From Streptomyces albus subsp. chlorinus (lineage in GTDB: Bacteria > Actinomycetota > Actinomycetes > Streptomycetales > Streptomycetaceae): a stretch of DNA of 64,000 nucleotides. Made by a program: the position numbers and the translations under genes. This document shows positions 18,701-26,204 of the stretch, piece after piece. The notes beneath the pieces were generated by a model. The model searched no databases, had not been told where the DNA came from, and saw only the letters and a list, made by a program, of their open reading frames with translations. Numbering within the stretch: the first letter of the stretch is position 1; every line of letters starts with the position of its first letter. The stretch is from assembly GCF_013302895.1 (NCBI RefSeq), contig NZ_VJOK01000001.1, forward strand, positions 4,032,204-4,096,203. The letters are read 5' to 3'.

Positions 18701-19576
18701 GTGGCTGACACAGCGCCGGTCGTCGTCCCGTACGCGGCGTATCTGCGGGTCTATGAACCGCTGGCGGCCTTCCCGGAGCCGGAGCGCTCCCACTGGATCG
18801 CATATGCGAAGGCCGGGCGCTTTCCGACCGCGCAGGACGAAATCCGCCGCGCGCTGGCGGACTTGGTGCCGGTGCCGCCCGTGGTGGTCCCCGTCCGGGA
18901 GAGCGCCGAGGCGTTCGTGACGGAGGTGGACGGGGTGACCTGCGTCTGCCCCTGGCGCACCCGGCTGCGCGGCTGGCAGGCGCTCACTGCCCTCACCCAG
19001 GCCGCCGGCAACCGGGAACTCGACCTTCCCCAGCCGGTGCTGGACGCCGCGCTGCCGCCCGTCGTACGGCGCCAGGCCACGGCCGACTACGAACGGTGGC
19101 GGGAGCGCAACCCGGACGCGCGGCCCTGGATCCGTACGGCGCTGTGGCATGTGCCGGTGCGGTGGTTCGTTCTTTTCGTGGACGAAGAAAGGGAGTTTGC
19201 GAAGCCGGAAACGGGTGAGGAGAGCGGACAGCAGTTCGTTCTCCGCTACCGCACTCCCATGGTGGAGGCGAGGCGACGCCTCGCCCGCGGCCTGAAGGTG
19301 CTCCGCGAAGAGCTGGAGGAGGGACCGCTCGTCGACGGACTGGTCGACGTGGGCCGCTGGCTGGAGGAGTTCCACCCGCGCTCCCTCGTCGAGCTGGACT
19401 ACGGCGGGCTGGTCCACGCGATCCCCGAGGAGCAGCTCGCGGGAGACCACTCCGCGGCCGACGTCACGGAGGGCCTGGCCGCCCTCCGTGAGGGAGACGC
19501 CGAGCGGGCGGGTGCGGTGTACGAGCGGCTGACGGAGCGCTGGAGGGCGGTCCGCCAGCTCCAGTACGCGAGCTGA
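18701..19576 (+). CDS. Conserved hypothetical protein
   Basis: A 291-residue soluble protein found, to my knowledge, beside bldC and vdh in Streptomyces, of unknown function. Notable segments are VPYAAYLRVYEPLAAF at the N-terminus, VTCVCPWRTRLRGWQAL, RTALWHVPVRWFVLFVDEER and an acidic C-terminal half with LVELDYGGLVHAIPEE. No catalytic motif, signal peptide or membrane helix is visible. The start GTG 18701 has GGAGGAA six bases upstream. It is transcribed divergently from vdh. Confidence 0.75.
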   Translation: MADTAPVVVPYAAYLRVYEPLAAFPEPERSHWIAYAKAGRFPTAQDEIRRALADLVPVPPVVVPVRESAEAFVTEVDGVTCVCPWRTRLRGWQALTALTQAAGNRELDLPQPVLDAALPPVVRRQATADYERWRERNPDARPWIRTALWHVPVRWFVLFVDEEREFAKPETGEESGQQFVLRYRTPMVEARRRLARGLKVLREELEEGPLVDGLVDVGRWLEEFHPRSLVELDYGGLVHAIPEEQLAGDHSAADVTEGLAALREGDAERAGAVYERLTERWRAVRQLQYAS

Positions 19577-19600
19577 GGCCCGCCCAGGGCCCCCACCCCC

Positions 19601-19640
19601 CGGACGGCGGGGGAGGCCGCCTGGGCGGCCCCGCCGTCCG
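19601..19640 (+). terminator. Terminator of the hypothetical gene upstream of bldC
   Basis: Stem CGGACGGCGGGG/CCCCGCCGTCCG (12 bp, perfect) with a 16-base loop, 24 bases after the stop. Confidence 0.75.
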
Positions 19641-20097
19641 GCGGGGGAGGAGTGGGACCTACGTCCCGAACCGGGTCTTTGCCTCAAGCGTGATGGATTG
19701 CACTTAAACGGGTCTTGCTCTCAGAGCTATCCCTCGTGTCAAAATAGGACAAGGAGTTCGCACAGGACTCCTTCCGTCCAACTATGGGTGGATAGATCGG
19801 TATTGCGCTCCTTGGTGGGTCTGATGACCCCTGCTCCCGTTGTGACTGATCGTTACAGCGGGATGACTGTCCGCTATGGGATGGTCCATCGGCTTCCGCC
19901 GAGGTTGAACACCTGAGAGGGCAATTCCATCGGTTTGGCCGACGTGGCTGGACAGATGGTGTAGTTGTAGTGCCGAGGACAAGCCGTTCGTCCTATAACC
20001 GACTCGGCTCGCGTCCGCCATATCGGGCAACGCGGGTCAAGGTGCAGAATTTAGAGGAAAGAACCGTGATGGTTCGGTTCTCCCGAGGAGGCCGCTC
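19641..20097 (+). promoter_or_regulatory. Long bldC upstream region
   Basis: About 457 bases without a gene and clearly less GC-rich than the flanks. A GAACC/GGTTC inverted repeat near 20062-20076 sits just before the bldC ribosome site GAGGAGG. Long leaders are expected for a developmental regulator; exact promoters cannot be placed. Confidence 0.5.
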
Positions 20098-20304
20098 ATG
20101 ACCGCTCGCACCCCTGATGCCGAGCCGCTGTTGACCCCGGCTGAGGTTGCCACGATGTTCCGTGTGGACCCCAAGACGGTCACGCGCTGGGCAAAGGCGG
20201 GCAAGCTCACGTCCATCCGCACGCTCGGAGGACACCGCCGCTACCGCGAGGCGGAGGTTCGCGCCCTGCTGGCGGGTATCCCGCAGCAGCGCAGCGAGGC
20301 CTGA
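20098..20304 (+). CDS. bldC: Developmental MerR-like DNA-binding protein BldC
   Basis: A 68-residue regulator of Streptomyces development. It consists essentially of one winged helix-turn-helix of the MerR type: LLTPAEVATMFRVDPKTVTRWAKAG and LTSIRTLGGHRRYREAEV. No effector domain is present. BldC is known to bind head-to-tail on direct repeats and to delay aerial growth genes. Start ATG 20098 follows GAGGAGG. A strong intrinsic terminator lies 120 bases downstream. Confidence 0.97.
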   Translation: MTARTPDAEPLLTPAEVATMFRVDPKTVTRWAKAGKLTSIRTLGGHRRYREAEVRALLAGIPQQRSEA

Positions 20305-20423
20305 TCAGCCCACTGACCAGGCACAACAGCACCACCTAAGGGTACTCACGGGGCCCCCACCCCACGAGATCGCCCGCTCAGCACCACACGGCCAGGCCGC
20401 TGCCCCAACAGGGCTTGTCCGTT

Positions 20424-20464
20424 GATCGCGCCGGACTCCGCCGGGTCCGGCGCGATCTTTTTTG
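20424..20464 (+). terminator. Terminator of bldC
   Basis: A 12-bp perfect stem GATCGCGCCGGA/TCCGGCGCGATC followed by seven T residues, the most classical rho-independent terminator in the window. Confidence 0.95.
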
Positions 20465-20571
20465 TGCCCGGAAACCGCAGGTCGCTGGGGGTTGCTGAGC
20501 GCTGCTGCGCGGTTGTGGGAGGCCGGTCGCAGCGGTCCGGAGCGGGGATGCTGCGGCGGGACCGGACGCCG

Positions 20572-20583
20572 GTGCAATTGCAC
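20572..20583. promoter_or_regulatory. AT-rich palindrome GTGCAATTGCAC
   Basis: A perfect 12-bp palindrome followed by ATATTAAATTGAG, an AT island in very GC-rich DNA, between the bldC terminator and the small CxxC gene. It looks like an operator or promoter core. Nothing else was recognised in 20465-20720. Confidence 0.45.
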
Positions 20584-20720
20584 ATATTAAATTGAGGGCT
20601 TCTGAGGGGGCCTCAGGTTCCCTGCCGGAACGGCTCAGTTGAGTGACACCTGCCACACACGGGGGGTCTTGTGAGCGGCGCCACCCGTACGGTAATGCGC
20701 CAACGACTGGGCGCAGCACG

Positions 20721-20891
20721 TCACTTGCGGGTCCGGGCGCCCCGGAGCGGCCCGCCCGCGAGCGCCAGCCGCAGCAGCCGGTGGCAGACCGGGCAGTGCC
20801 GCCTCGCGTGCCGGCGGCGGCCGGCGGCGGCGAGATGCGTCCGCAGGAGCACCCGTGCCTCCGCGCGCACCGCCTCCTGGAACCCGGCCAT
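20721..20891 (-). CDS. Small CxxC protein (DUF6274-like)
   Basis: A 56-residue Arg-rich protein with the motif ARRHCPVCHRLLRLAL near its middle, i.e. a single CxxCH element that could bind zinc. ATG 20891 is chosen because GGAGGTG lies six to eight bases upstream. The likely family is DUF6274 of Streptomyces (from memory). It is isolated between bldC and tRNA-Asp on the minus strand. Function unknown. Confidence 0.6.
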   Translation of the reverse strand: MAGFQEAVRAEARVLLRTHLAAAGRRRHARRHCPVCHRLLRLALAGGPLRGARTRK

Positions 20892-21076
20892 CGCCCTCAC
20901 CTCCACGGCCAGGACTACCCCCGCCCCCCGTCCGCGTCAACACGGCGGGGCCATCGGGCGAGTGAGCCCGCCCTCCGTGCGGCGAGGGGCGGAGGCCGTC
21001 CGGGCGGCGGAGGAGCGCGGCGGAGGAGCGCTCTGCGGTAGGGGTGCGGCAGTGGGTGAAGGGGCGGGCACAGCAA

Positions 21077-21110
21077 CGAGGCCCGGGTAACCGTGGTCAC
21101 CCGGGCCTCG
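21077..21110 (-). terminator. Terminator after tRNA-Asp copy 1
   Basis: A 12-bp stem CGAGGCCCGGGT/ACCCGGGCCTCG, nine bases past the tRNA 3' end on the minus strand. Confidence 0.85.
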
Positions 21111-21118
21111 TCGACGAG

Positions 21119-21193
21119 CGGTCCTGACGGGATTTGAACCCGCGGCCTCCACCTTGACAGGGTGGCGAGCACTCCAAACTGCTCCACAGGACC
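21119..21193 (-). tRNA. tRNA-Asp, anticodon GTC (copy 1)
   Basis: Acceptor GGTCCTG/CAGGACC, anticodon stem CCACC/GGTGG with loop CTGTCAA, T arm GGGTTCAAATCCC. The anticodon GTC reads GAC and GAT. The sequence is identical to the copy at 32338-32412. Confidence 0.97.
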
Positions 21194-21258
21194 TCGCGAG
21201 ATGGAACTCTACAGCAGGTCAGGCCCCAAGAGCGAACTCACTCACAGCGACGGGACGC

Positions 21259-24200
21259 TCACGGCGCGGCGGCGTCCACCGCCTTGATGATCCGTTTGTC
21301 GGAGACGGGGTACGCCGTGCCCAGCGCGTGCGCGAAGTAGCTCACCCGCAGCTCCTCGATCATCCAGCGGATGTCCCGCGCGGCCTGCGGCACCGGCCGC
21401 CCCGGCGGGAACTGTTCGAGCAGCCACAGGTACTCGTCCCGCATCTCGTGCACCTTCGCCATCCGCGTGCGGTCCCGCTCCACGTTGTGCGGGAGCTGCT
21501 GGAGGCGCCGGTCGGCGGCGATCAGGTAGCGCATCAGGTCGGGCAGCCGCCCGGCGCCGTGCTCGGTCACGAACCCCGGCTTGATCATCTCGCCGAGCTG
21601 TTCGCGCACGTCCGCGACGGAGTCGGCCAGCACGGGGCTGGTCGTCGCCCGCAGGCGGCCCTCGCACGCGTGCCAGGCCGCCAGTACCTCCTGGGTCTGG
21701 CGGACCGTCCGCAAGGTGGCGTCCACCAGGTCGGCCCGCACGGCGTCGAACAGCTTGCGGAAGCCCTCCTCGTCCCAGGCGGGGCCGCCGTGGGCGGCCA
21801 CCAGCTGGTCCACGGTGGCGGCGACGCAGTCCTCGAACAGGGCCTGCACGCTGCCGTGCGGGGAGCGCGAAAGCGCCAGCTTCTGCTGGTTGTTCAGCTT
21901 CGACTGGGCGTACTTGGCGGGGTCGGAAGGGAGGTTGAGCAGGATGAGGCGGCGGGTGCCGTGCCACATCGCCCTGCGCTGCTCCGCCTCGGTGTCGAAC
22001 AGCCGGACCGCCACCGAGGCGCCCTCGTCCGCGAGCGCCGGGTACGCCTTGACGGGCTGGCCCGCGCGCCGCGTCTCGAAAGTGCGGGGGAGGGTGCCGA
22101 CGGTCCAACTGGTGAGCCCGGTGCGCTGGAGGGAGCCGGCCGGCTCCGCCGCCCCGCCGGCCGCTCCGGAAGCTCCCCCGGGGCCGCCACGGGACCTCTT
22201 GTGCGCCTTGTGGGCCGCCGCCCGCGCCGAGGACTCGAACGCCTTCGACAGCGCCGTCCGCGTCTGCGCCCTGAGCCGTACCTGGAGTTCCTCGACGTCC
22301 TTGCTCTCGGCGAGCTTGCGGCGCCGCTCGTCCGTCACCCGGAAAGTGATCCTGAGGTGGTCGGGAACCTTCGCCCAGTCGAAGTCCTGGGCGGAGACGG
22401 GCACCCCCACCATCCGCTGCAGCTCCCGCGCCAGCGTGTACGTCAGCGGCTCCTGGCCCGGGGCGGCCCGGCGCAGGAACTCCTTGGCGTAGTTGGGCGC
22501 GGGCACGTAGTGCCGGCGGACCGCCTTGGGCAGCGAGCGGATCAGCTCGGTGACCAGGTCCTCGCGCAGGCCCGGGATCTGCCAGTCGAAGCCCTCGGCC
22601 GTCACCTGGTTGAGCACCTGGAGCGGGATGTGCACGGTGACGCCGTCCGCGTCGGCACCCGGCTCGAACTGGTAGGTCACCGGCAGTGCCAGCCCGCCCT
22701 GCCGCCACACGTCCGGGTAGTCGGAGGCGGAGATCTCCTCGGCCCGGTCGCTGATGAGCATCGACTTCTCGAAGTTGAGCAGGTCGGGCTCTTCGCGCCG
22801 CTTCTTCTTCCACCAGGAGTCGAAGTGCGCGCCGGAGACGACGTGTTCGGGCACGCGCTGGTCGTAGAAGTCGTACAGCGTCTCGTCGTCGACGAGGATG
22901 TCGCGGCGCCGGGCGCGGTGCTCCAGCTCCTCCACCTCGTCCAGCAGCTTGCGGTTGTCGCGGAAGAACTGGTGGTGGGTGCGCCAGTCGCCCTCCACCA
23001 GCGCGTTGCGGAGGAACAGGTCGCGCGAGGTCTCCGGGTCGATCCGGCCGTAGTTGACCTTCCGCTGGGCGACGATCGGCACCCCGTACAGCGTCACCCG
23101 CTCGTACGCCATCACCGCCGCCTGCTTCTGCTCCCAGTGCGGCTCGCTGTAGGTGCGCTTGACCAGGTGCTGGGCGAGCGGCTCGATCCACTCCGGCTCG
23201 ATCTTCGCGTTGACCCGCGCCCACAGCCGCGAGGTCTCCACGAGCTCCGCCGACATCACCCAGCGCGGCGGCTTCCTGAACAGCGCGGAGCCGGGGAAGA
23301 CGGCGAACTTGGCGCCCCGCGCCCCCAGGTACTCGTTCTTGTCGGTGTCCTTCAGGCCGATGTGTGACAGCAGGCCCGCGAGCAGCGACTGGTGCACCGC
23401 GTCCGGCGACGCCTCCTGGCCGTCCGGCTCGCCCAGCCGGATCTTCATCGTCCTGGCGACCTGCCGCAGCTGGCTGTAGATGTCCTGCCATTCGCGTATC
23501 CGCAGGTAGTTGAGGAACTCCGCCTTGCACATGCGGCGGAACGCGGAGGAGGACAGCTCCCGCTGCTGCTCGCGCACATAGCGCCACAGGTTGAGCAACG
23601 CCATGAAGTCGCTGCTCTCGTCCTTGAACCGGGCGTGCTGCTGGTCGGCCTGCTGCTGCTTGTCGGCGGGGCGTTCGCGCGGGTCCTGGATGGAGAGCGC
23701 CGCCGCGATCACCATCACCTCGTGCACGCAGCCGTTCTTGTCGGCCTCCAGCACCATGCGGGCCAGCCGCGGGTCGACGGGCAGCTGGGCCAGGCTGCGG
23801 CCCGTCCTCGTCAGCCTCCGCGTCCCGTCCTGCTGGATGTCCAGCGCGCCCAGCTCCTCCAGCAGCTGCACGCCCGCCTTGATGCTGCGGTGGTCCGGCG
23901 GGTCGATGAAGGGGAACTTCTCGATGTCCCCCAGGCCGGCCGCCGTCATCTGGAGGATGACGGAGGCGAGGTTGGTGCGCAGGATCTCCGGGTCGGTGAA
24001 CTCCGGCCGGGAGAGGAAGTCCTCCTCCGAGTACAGCCGGATGCAGATGCCCTCCGACGTACGGCCGGAGCGGCCCTTGCGCTGGTTGGCGCTCGCCTGG
24101 CTGATGGGCTCGATCGGCAGCCGCTGCACCTTGGTGCGGTGGCTGTAGCGCGAGATGCGGGCCGTGCCGGGGTCGATGACGTACTTGATGCCCGGGACGG

Positions 24201-25302
24201 TCAGCGACGTCTCCGCCACGTTGGTCGCCAGCACGATGCGGCGGCCGGTGTGCGGCTGGAAGACGCGGTGCTGCTCGGCGTGCGAGAGCCGTGCGTACAG
24301 GGGCAGGATCTCCACGTCCCCGCGGCCCGGCTGGTGGCCCTGGACGCGCTTGAACTTCTTCTCCAGCGCGTCCGCCGTGTCGCGGATCTCCCGCTCGCCG
24401 GAGAGGAACACCAGGATGTCGCCCGGCCCCTCGGCGTGCAGCTCGTCCACCGCGTCCAAGATCGCGGTCACCTGGTCGCGGTCCGGAGCCGCGGAAGGCT
24501 CCTCGTCCTCCTCCAGCAGCGGCCGGTAGCGCACCTGAACCGGATACGTCCGCCCGCTGACCTCGACGATCGGCGCGTCACCGAAGTGCCGGGAGAACCG
24601 CTCCGGGTCGATCGTCGCCGAGGTGATGATCACCTTCAGGTCGGGCCGCTTCGGCAGCAGCTGCGCGAGGTAGCCGAGCAGGAAGTCGATGTTCAGCGAG
24701 CGCTCGTGCGCCTCGTCGATGATGATCGTGTCGTACTGGCGCAGCTCGCGGTCCTGCTGGATCTCCGCCAGCAGGATGCCGTCGGTCATCAGCTTGACCA
24801 GCGTGTGGTCCTTCACCTGGTCGGTGAAGCGGACCTTCCAGCCGACGGCCTCGCCCAGCCGCGTCCCCAGCTCCTCCGCGACCCGCTCGGCGACCGTCCG
24901 CGCGGCGATACGGCGCGGCTGGGTGTGACCGATCACACCCTGGATGCCGCGGCCCAGCTCCATGCAGATCTTCGGTATCTGCGTCGTCTTGCCCGAGCCC
25001 GTCTCGCCCGCGACGATCACCACCTGGTGGTCGCGGACGGCTTCGAGGATCGCGTCCTTCTTCTGGCTGACGGGCAGCTGCTCGGGATACGTGATCCGCG
25101 GAAGCGCCTCGCGGCGGGCGGCCACCCGCAGCTCGGAGGCGTCCATCGCCGCGGAGATCTCGGCGAGGACCGAAGCGCGGGCCTCCTCCTTGCGGATCTT
25201 CCGGGCACCCGCCAGCCGGCGGGCCAGCCGGTGCTGGTCGCCCAGCATGAGGTCGGGGAGGCGGGCCGCCAGCTGGCGGGGGGAGGGGATGGAAGTCGAC
25301 AT
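21259..25302 (-). CDS. hrpA: ATP-dependent RNA helicase HrpA (DEAH box)
   Basis: A 1347-residue DEAH-box helicase, the usual HrpA length. In order: Walker A GETGSGKTTQIPK near residue 96, TQPRRIAARTVAERVAEE, the DEAH box IIIDEAHERS, motif III ITSATID, motif V LATNVAETSLTVPG and motif VI QRKGRSGRTSEG. The HA2 and OB regions follow, then the long HrpA-specific C-terminal domain. Known roles in other bacteria include mRNA processing and rescue of stalled ribosomes. ATG 25302 is preferred over upstream in-frame starts that would overlap the divergent gene. No neighbour suggests an operon. Confidence 0.96.
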   Translation of the reverse strand: MSTSIPSPRQLAARLPDLMLGDQHRLARRLAGARKIRKEEARASVLAEISAAMDASELRVAARREALPRITYPEQLPVSQKKDAILEAVRDHQVVIVAGETGSGKTTQIPKICMELGRGIQGVIGHTQPRRIAARTVAERVAEELGTRLGEAVGWKVRFTDQVKDHTLVKLMTDGILLAEIQQDRELRQYDTIIIDEAHERSLNIDFLLGYLAQLLPKRPDLKVIITSATIDPERFSRHFGDAPIVEVSGRTYPVQVRYRPLLEEDEEPSAAPDRDQVTAILDAVDELHAEGPGDILVFLSGEREIRDTADALEKKFKRVQGHQPGRGDVEILPLYARLSHAEQHRVFQPHTGRRIVLATNVAETSLTVPGIKYVIDPGTARISRYSHRTKVQRLPIEPISQASANQRKGRSGRTSEGICIRLYSEEDFLSRPEFTDPEILRTNLASVILQMTAAGLGDIEKFPFIDPPDHRSIKAGVQLLEELGALDIQQDGTRRLTRTGRSLAQLPVDPRLARMVLEADKNGCVHEVMVIAAALSIQDPRERPADKQQQADQQHARFKDESSDFMALLNLWRYVREQQRELSSSAFRRMCKAEFLNYLRIREWQDIYSQLRQVARTMKIRLGEPDGQEASPDAVHQSLLAGLLSHIGLKDTDKNEYLGARGAKFAVFPGSALFRKPPRWVMSAELVETSRLWARVNAKIEPEWIEPLAQHLVKRTYSEPHWEQKQAAVMAYERVTLYGVPIVAQRKVNYGRIDPETSRDLFLRNALVEGDWRTHHQFFRDNRKLLDEVEELEHRARRRDILVDDETLYDFYDQRVPEHVVSGAHFDSWWKKKRREEPDLLNFEKSMLISDRAEEISASDYPDVWRQGGLALPVTYQFEPGADADGVTVHIPLQVLNQVTAEGFDWQIPGLREDLVTELIRSLPKAVRRHYVPAPNYAKEFLRRAAPGQEPLTYTLARELQRMVGVPVSAQDFDWAKVPDHLRITFRVTDERRRKLAESKDVEELQVRLRAQTRTALSKAFESSARAAAHKAHKRSRGGPGGASGAAGGAAEPAGSLQRTGLTSWTVGTLPRTFETRRAGQPVKAYPALADEGASVAVRLFDTEAEQRRAMWHGTRRLILLNLPSDPAKYAQSKLNNQQKLALSRSPHGSVQALFEDCVAATVDQLVAAHGGPAWDEEGFRKLFDAVRADLVDATLRTVRQTQEVLAAWHACEGRLRATTSPVLADSVADVREQLGEMIKPGFVTEHGAGRLPDLMRYLIAADRRLQQLPHNVERDRTRMAKVHEMRDEYLWLLEQFPPGRPVPQAARDIRWMIEELRVSYFAHALGTAYPVSDKRIIKAVDAAAP

Positions 25303-25384
25303 ACCGTGCCCAAGGATCGCACCCCGCGGGCCCGGGTGGCGAACGGTTTGCAACCGGGGCGAGGGGTTCCGCGTCGATCCCTGC

Positions 25385-26143
25385 GTGGGGACACGGGGGA
25401 ACGACGGGAAAGCGGCGACGGGGACGAGCGCCGGGGCGACCGCGCGCCGCAGGCGGTGGACGCGGGCGCTCGTGCTGGTCTGCGTCCTCGCGCTGCTGCC
25501 CGCGACCTGGCTGCGGCTGTCCACCGACGGCCGCGTGAGGGCCGCGGACCGGGCCCCCGCGGCGCCGGTGGCCGTCGTCTTCGGCGCGGGCCTGCGGGAC
25601 GGCGAGCCCTCCCCCTACCTGGCGCACCGCCTCGACACCGCCGCCGGCCTCTACCGCGCCGGCAAGGCCCGCGTGCTCCTCGTCTCCGGGGACAACAGCC
25701 GCCGCGACTACGACGAACCCGGCGCCATGCGCGCCTACCTCACCGCACACGGCGTCCCGGCGTCCCGCGTCGTCACGGACCACGCGGGCTTCGACACCTG
25801 GGACTCGTGCACCCGGGCGGCCCGCGTCTTCGGGGTGCGCCGGGCGCTGCTCGTCAGCCAGGACTACCACGTGCGCCGGGCCCTGGCGCTGTGCCGGGCG
25901 GCGGGCATCGACGCCACCGGCGTCCCGGTCGACGAGCCGCGGGACCTGACCTGGTTCGCCGGCGGGTTCCGGGAGCTGCCCGGCGCGGTGAAGGCGGCGT
26001 TCGACGCGGCGTTCACGCCCGACCCGCACCTTCTCGGCCCACGGGAGCGGGGGGTGGAGCGCGCCCTCGCGCGCTCCGCCGCGTCGCGCCCGGGGCCGCA
26101 CCTCCACCGCACGACCCCCCTCGCCACCGCGCACACCCGGTGA
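25385..26143 (+). CDS. SanA/YdcF-like DUF218 membrane-anchored protein
   Basis: A DUF218 protein of the SanA (vancomycin high-temperature exclusion) type. An Arg-rich leader is followed by one membrane helix (ALVLVCVLALLPATWL) and an external domain with VAVVFGAGLRDGEPS, LLVSGDNSRRDYDEP, FDTWDSCTRAARVFG and LVSQDYHVRRALALC. These are the conserved DUF218 positions. It probably acts in cell-envelope maintenance. The start is uncertain. GTG 25385 is given; ATG 25289 has an excellent GGGAGGGG site but would overlap the 5' end of divergent hrpA. The stop lies within the first 11-bp repeat unit. Confidence 0.82.
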   Translation: MGTRGNDGKAATGTSAGATARRRRWTRALVLVCVLALLPATWLRLSTDGRVRAADRAPAAPVAVVFGAGLRDGEPSPYLAHRLDTAAGLYRAGKARVLLVSGDNSRRDYDEPGAMRAYLTAHGVPASRVVTDHAGFDTWDSCTRAARVFGVRRALLVSQDYHVRRALALCRAAGIDATGVPVDEPRDLTWFAGGFRELPGAVKAAFDAAFTPDPHLLGPRERGVERALARSAASRPGPHLHRTTPLATAHTR

Positions 26144-26183
26144 AGCGCTCGTGAGGCACTCGTGAAACACCAGTGAAACACCC
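26140..26183 (+). repeat. Four 11-bp direct repeats upstream of the Sel1 gene
   Basis: Head-to-tail units GTGAAGCGCTC, GTGAGGCACTC, GTGAAACACCA and GTGAAACACCC, 22 bases before the next start codon. The one-helical-turn spacing suggests cooperative binding of a regulator. Confidence 0.8.
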
Positions 26184-26204
26184 GTACGAAAGCGACAGGT
26201 ACTC

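Noticed and set aside
19641-20097. A small RNA or riboswitch before bldC
   Set aside because: AT-richer and possibly structured, but no recognisable aptamer or conserved RNA motif could be identified by eye.
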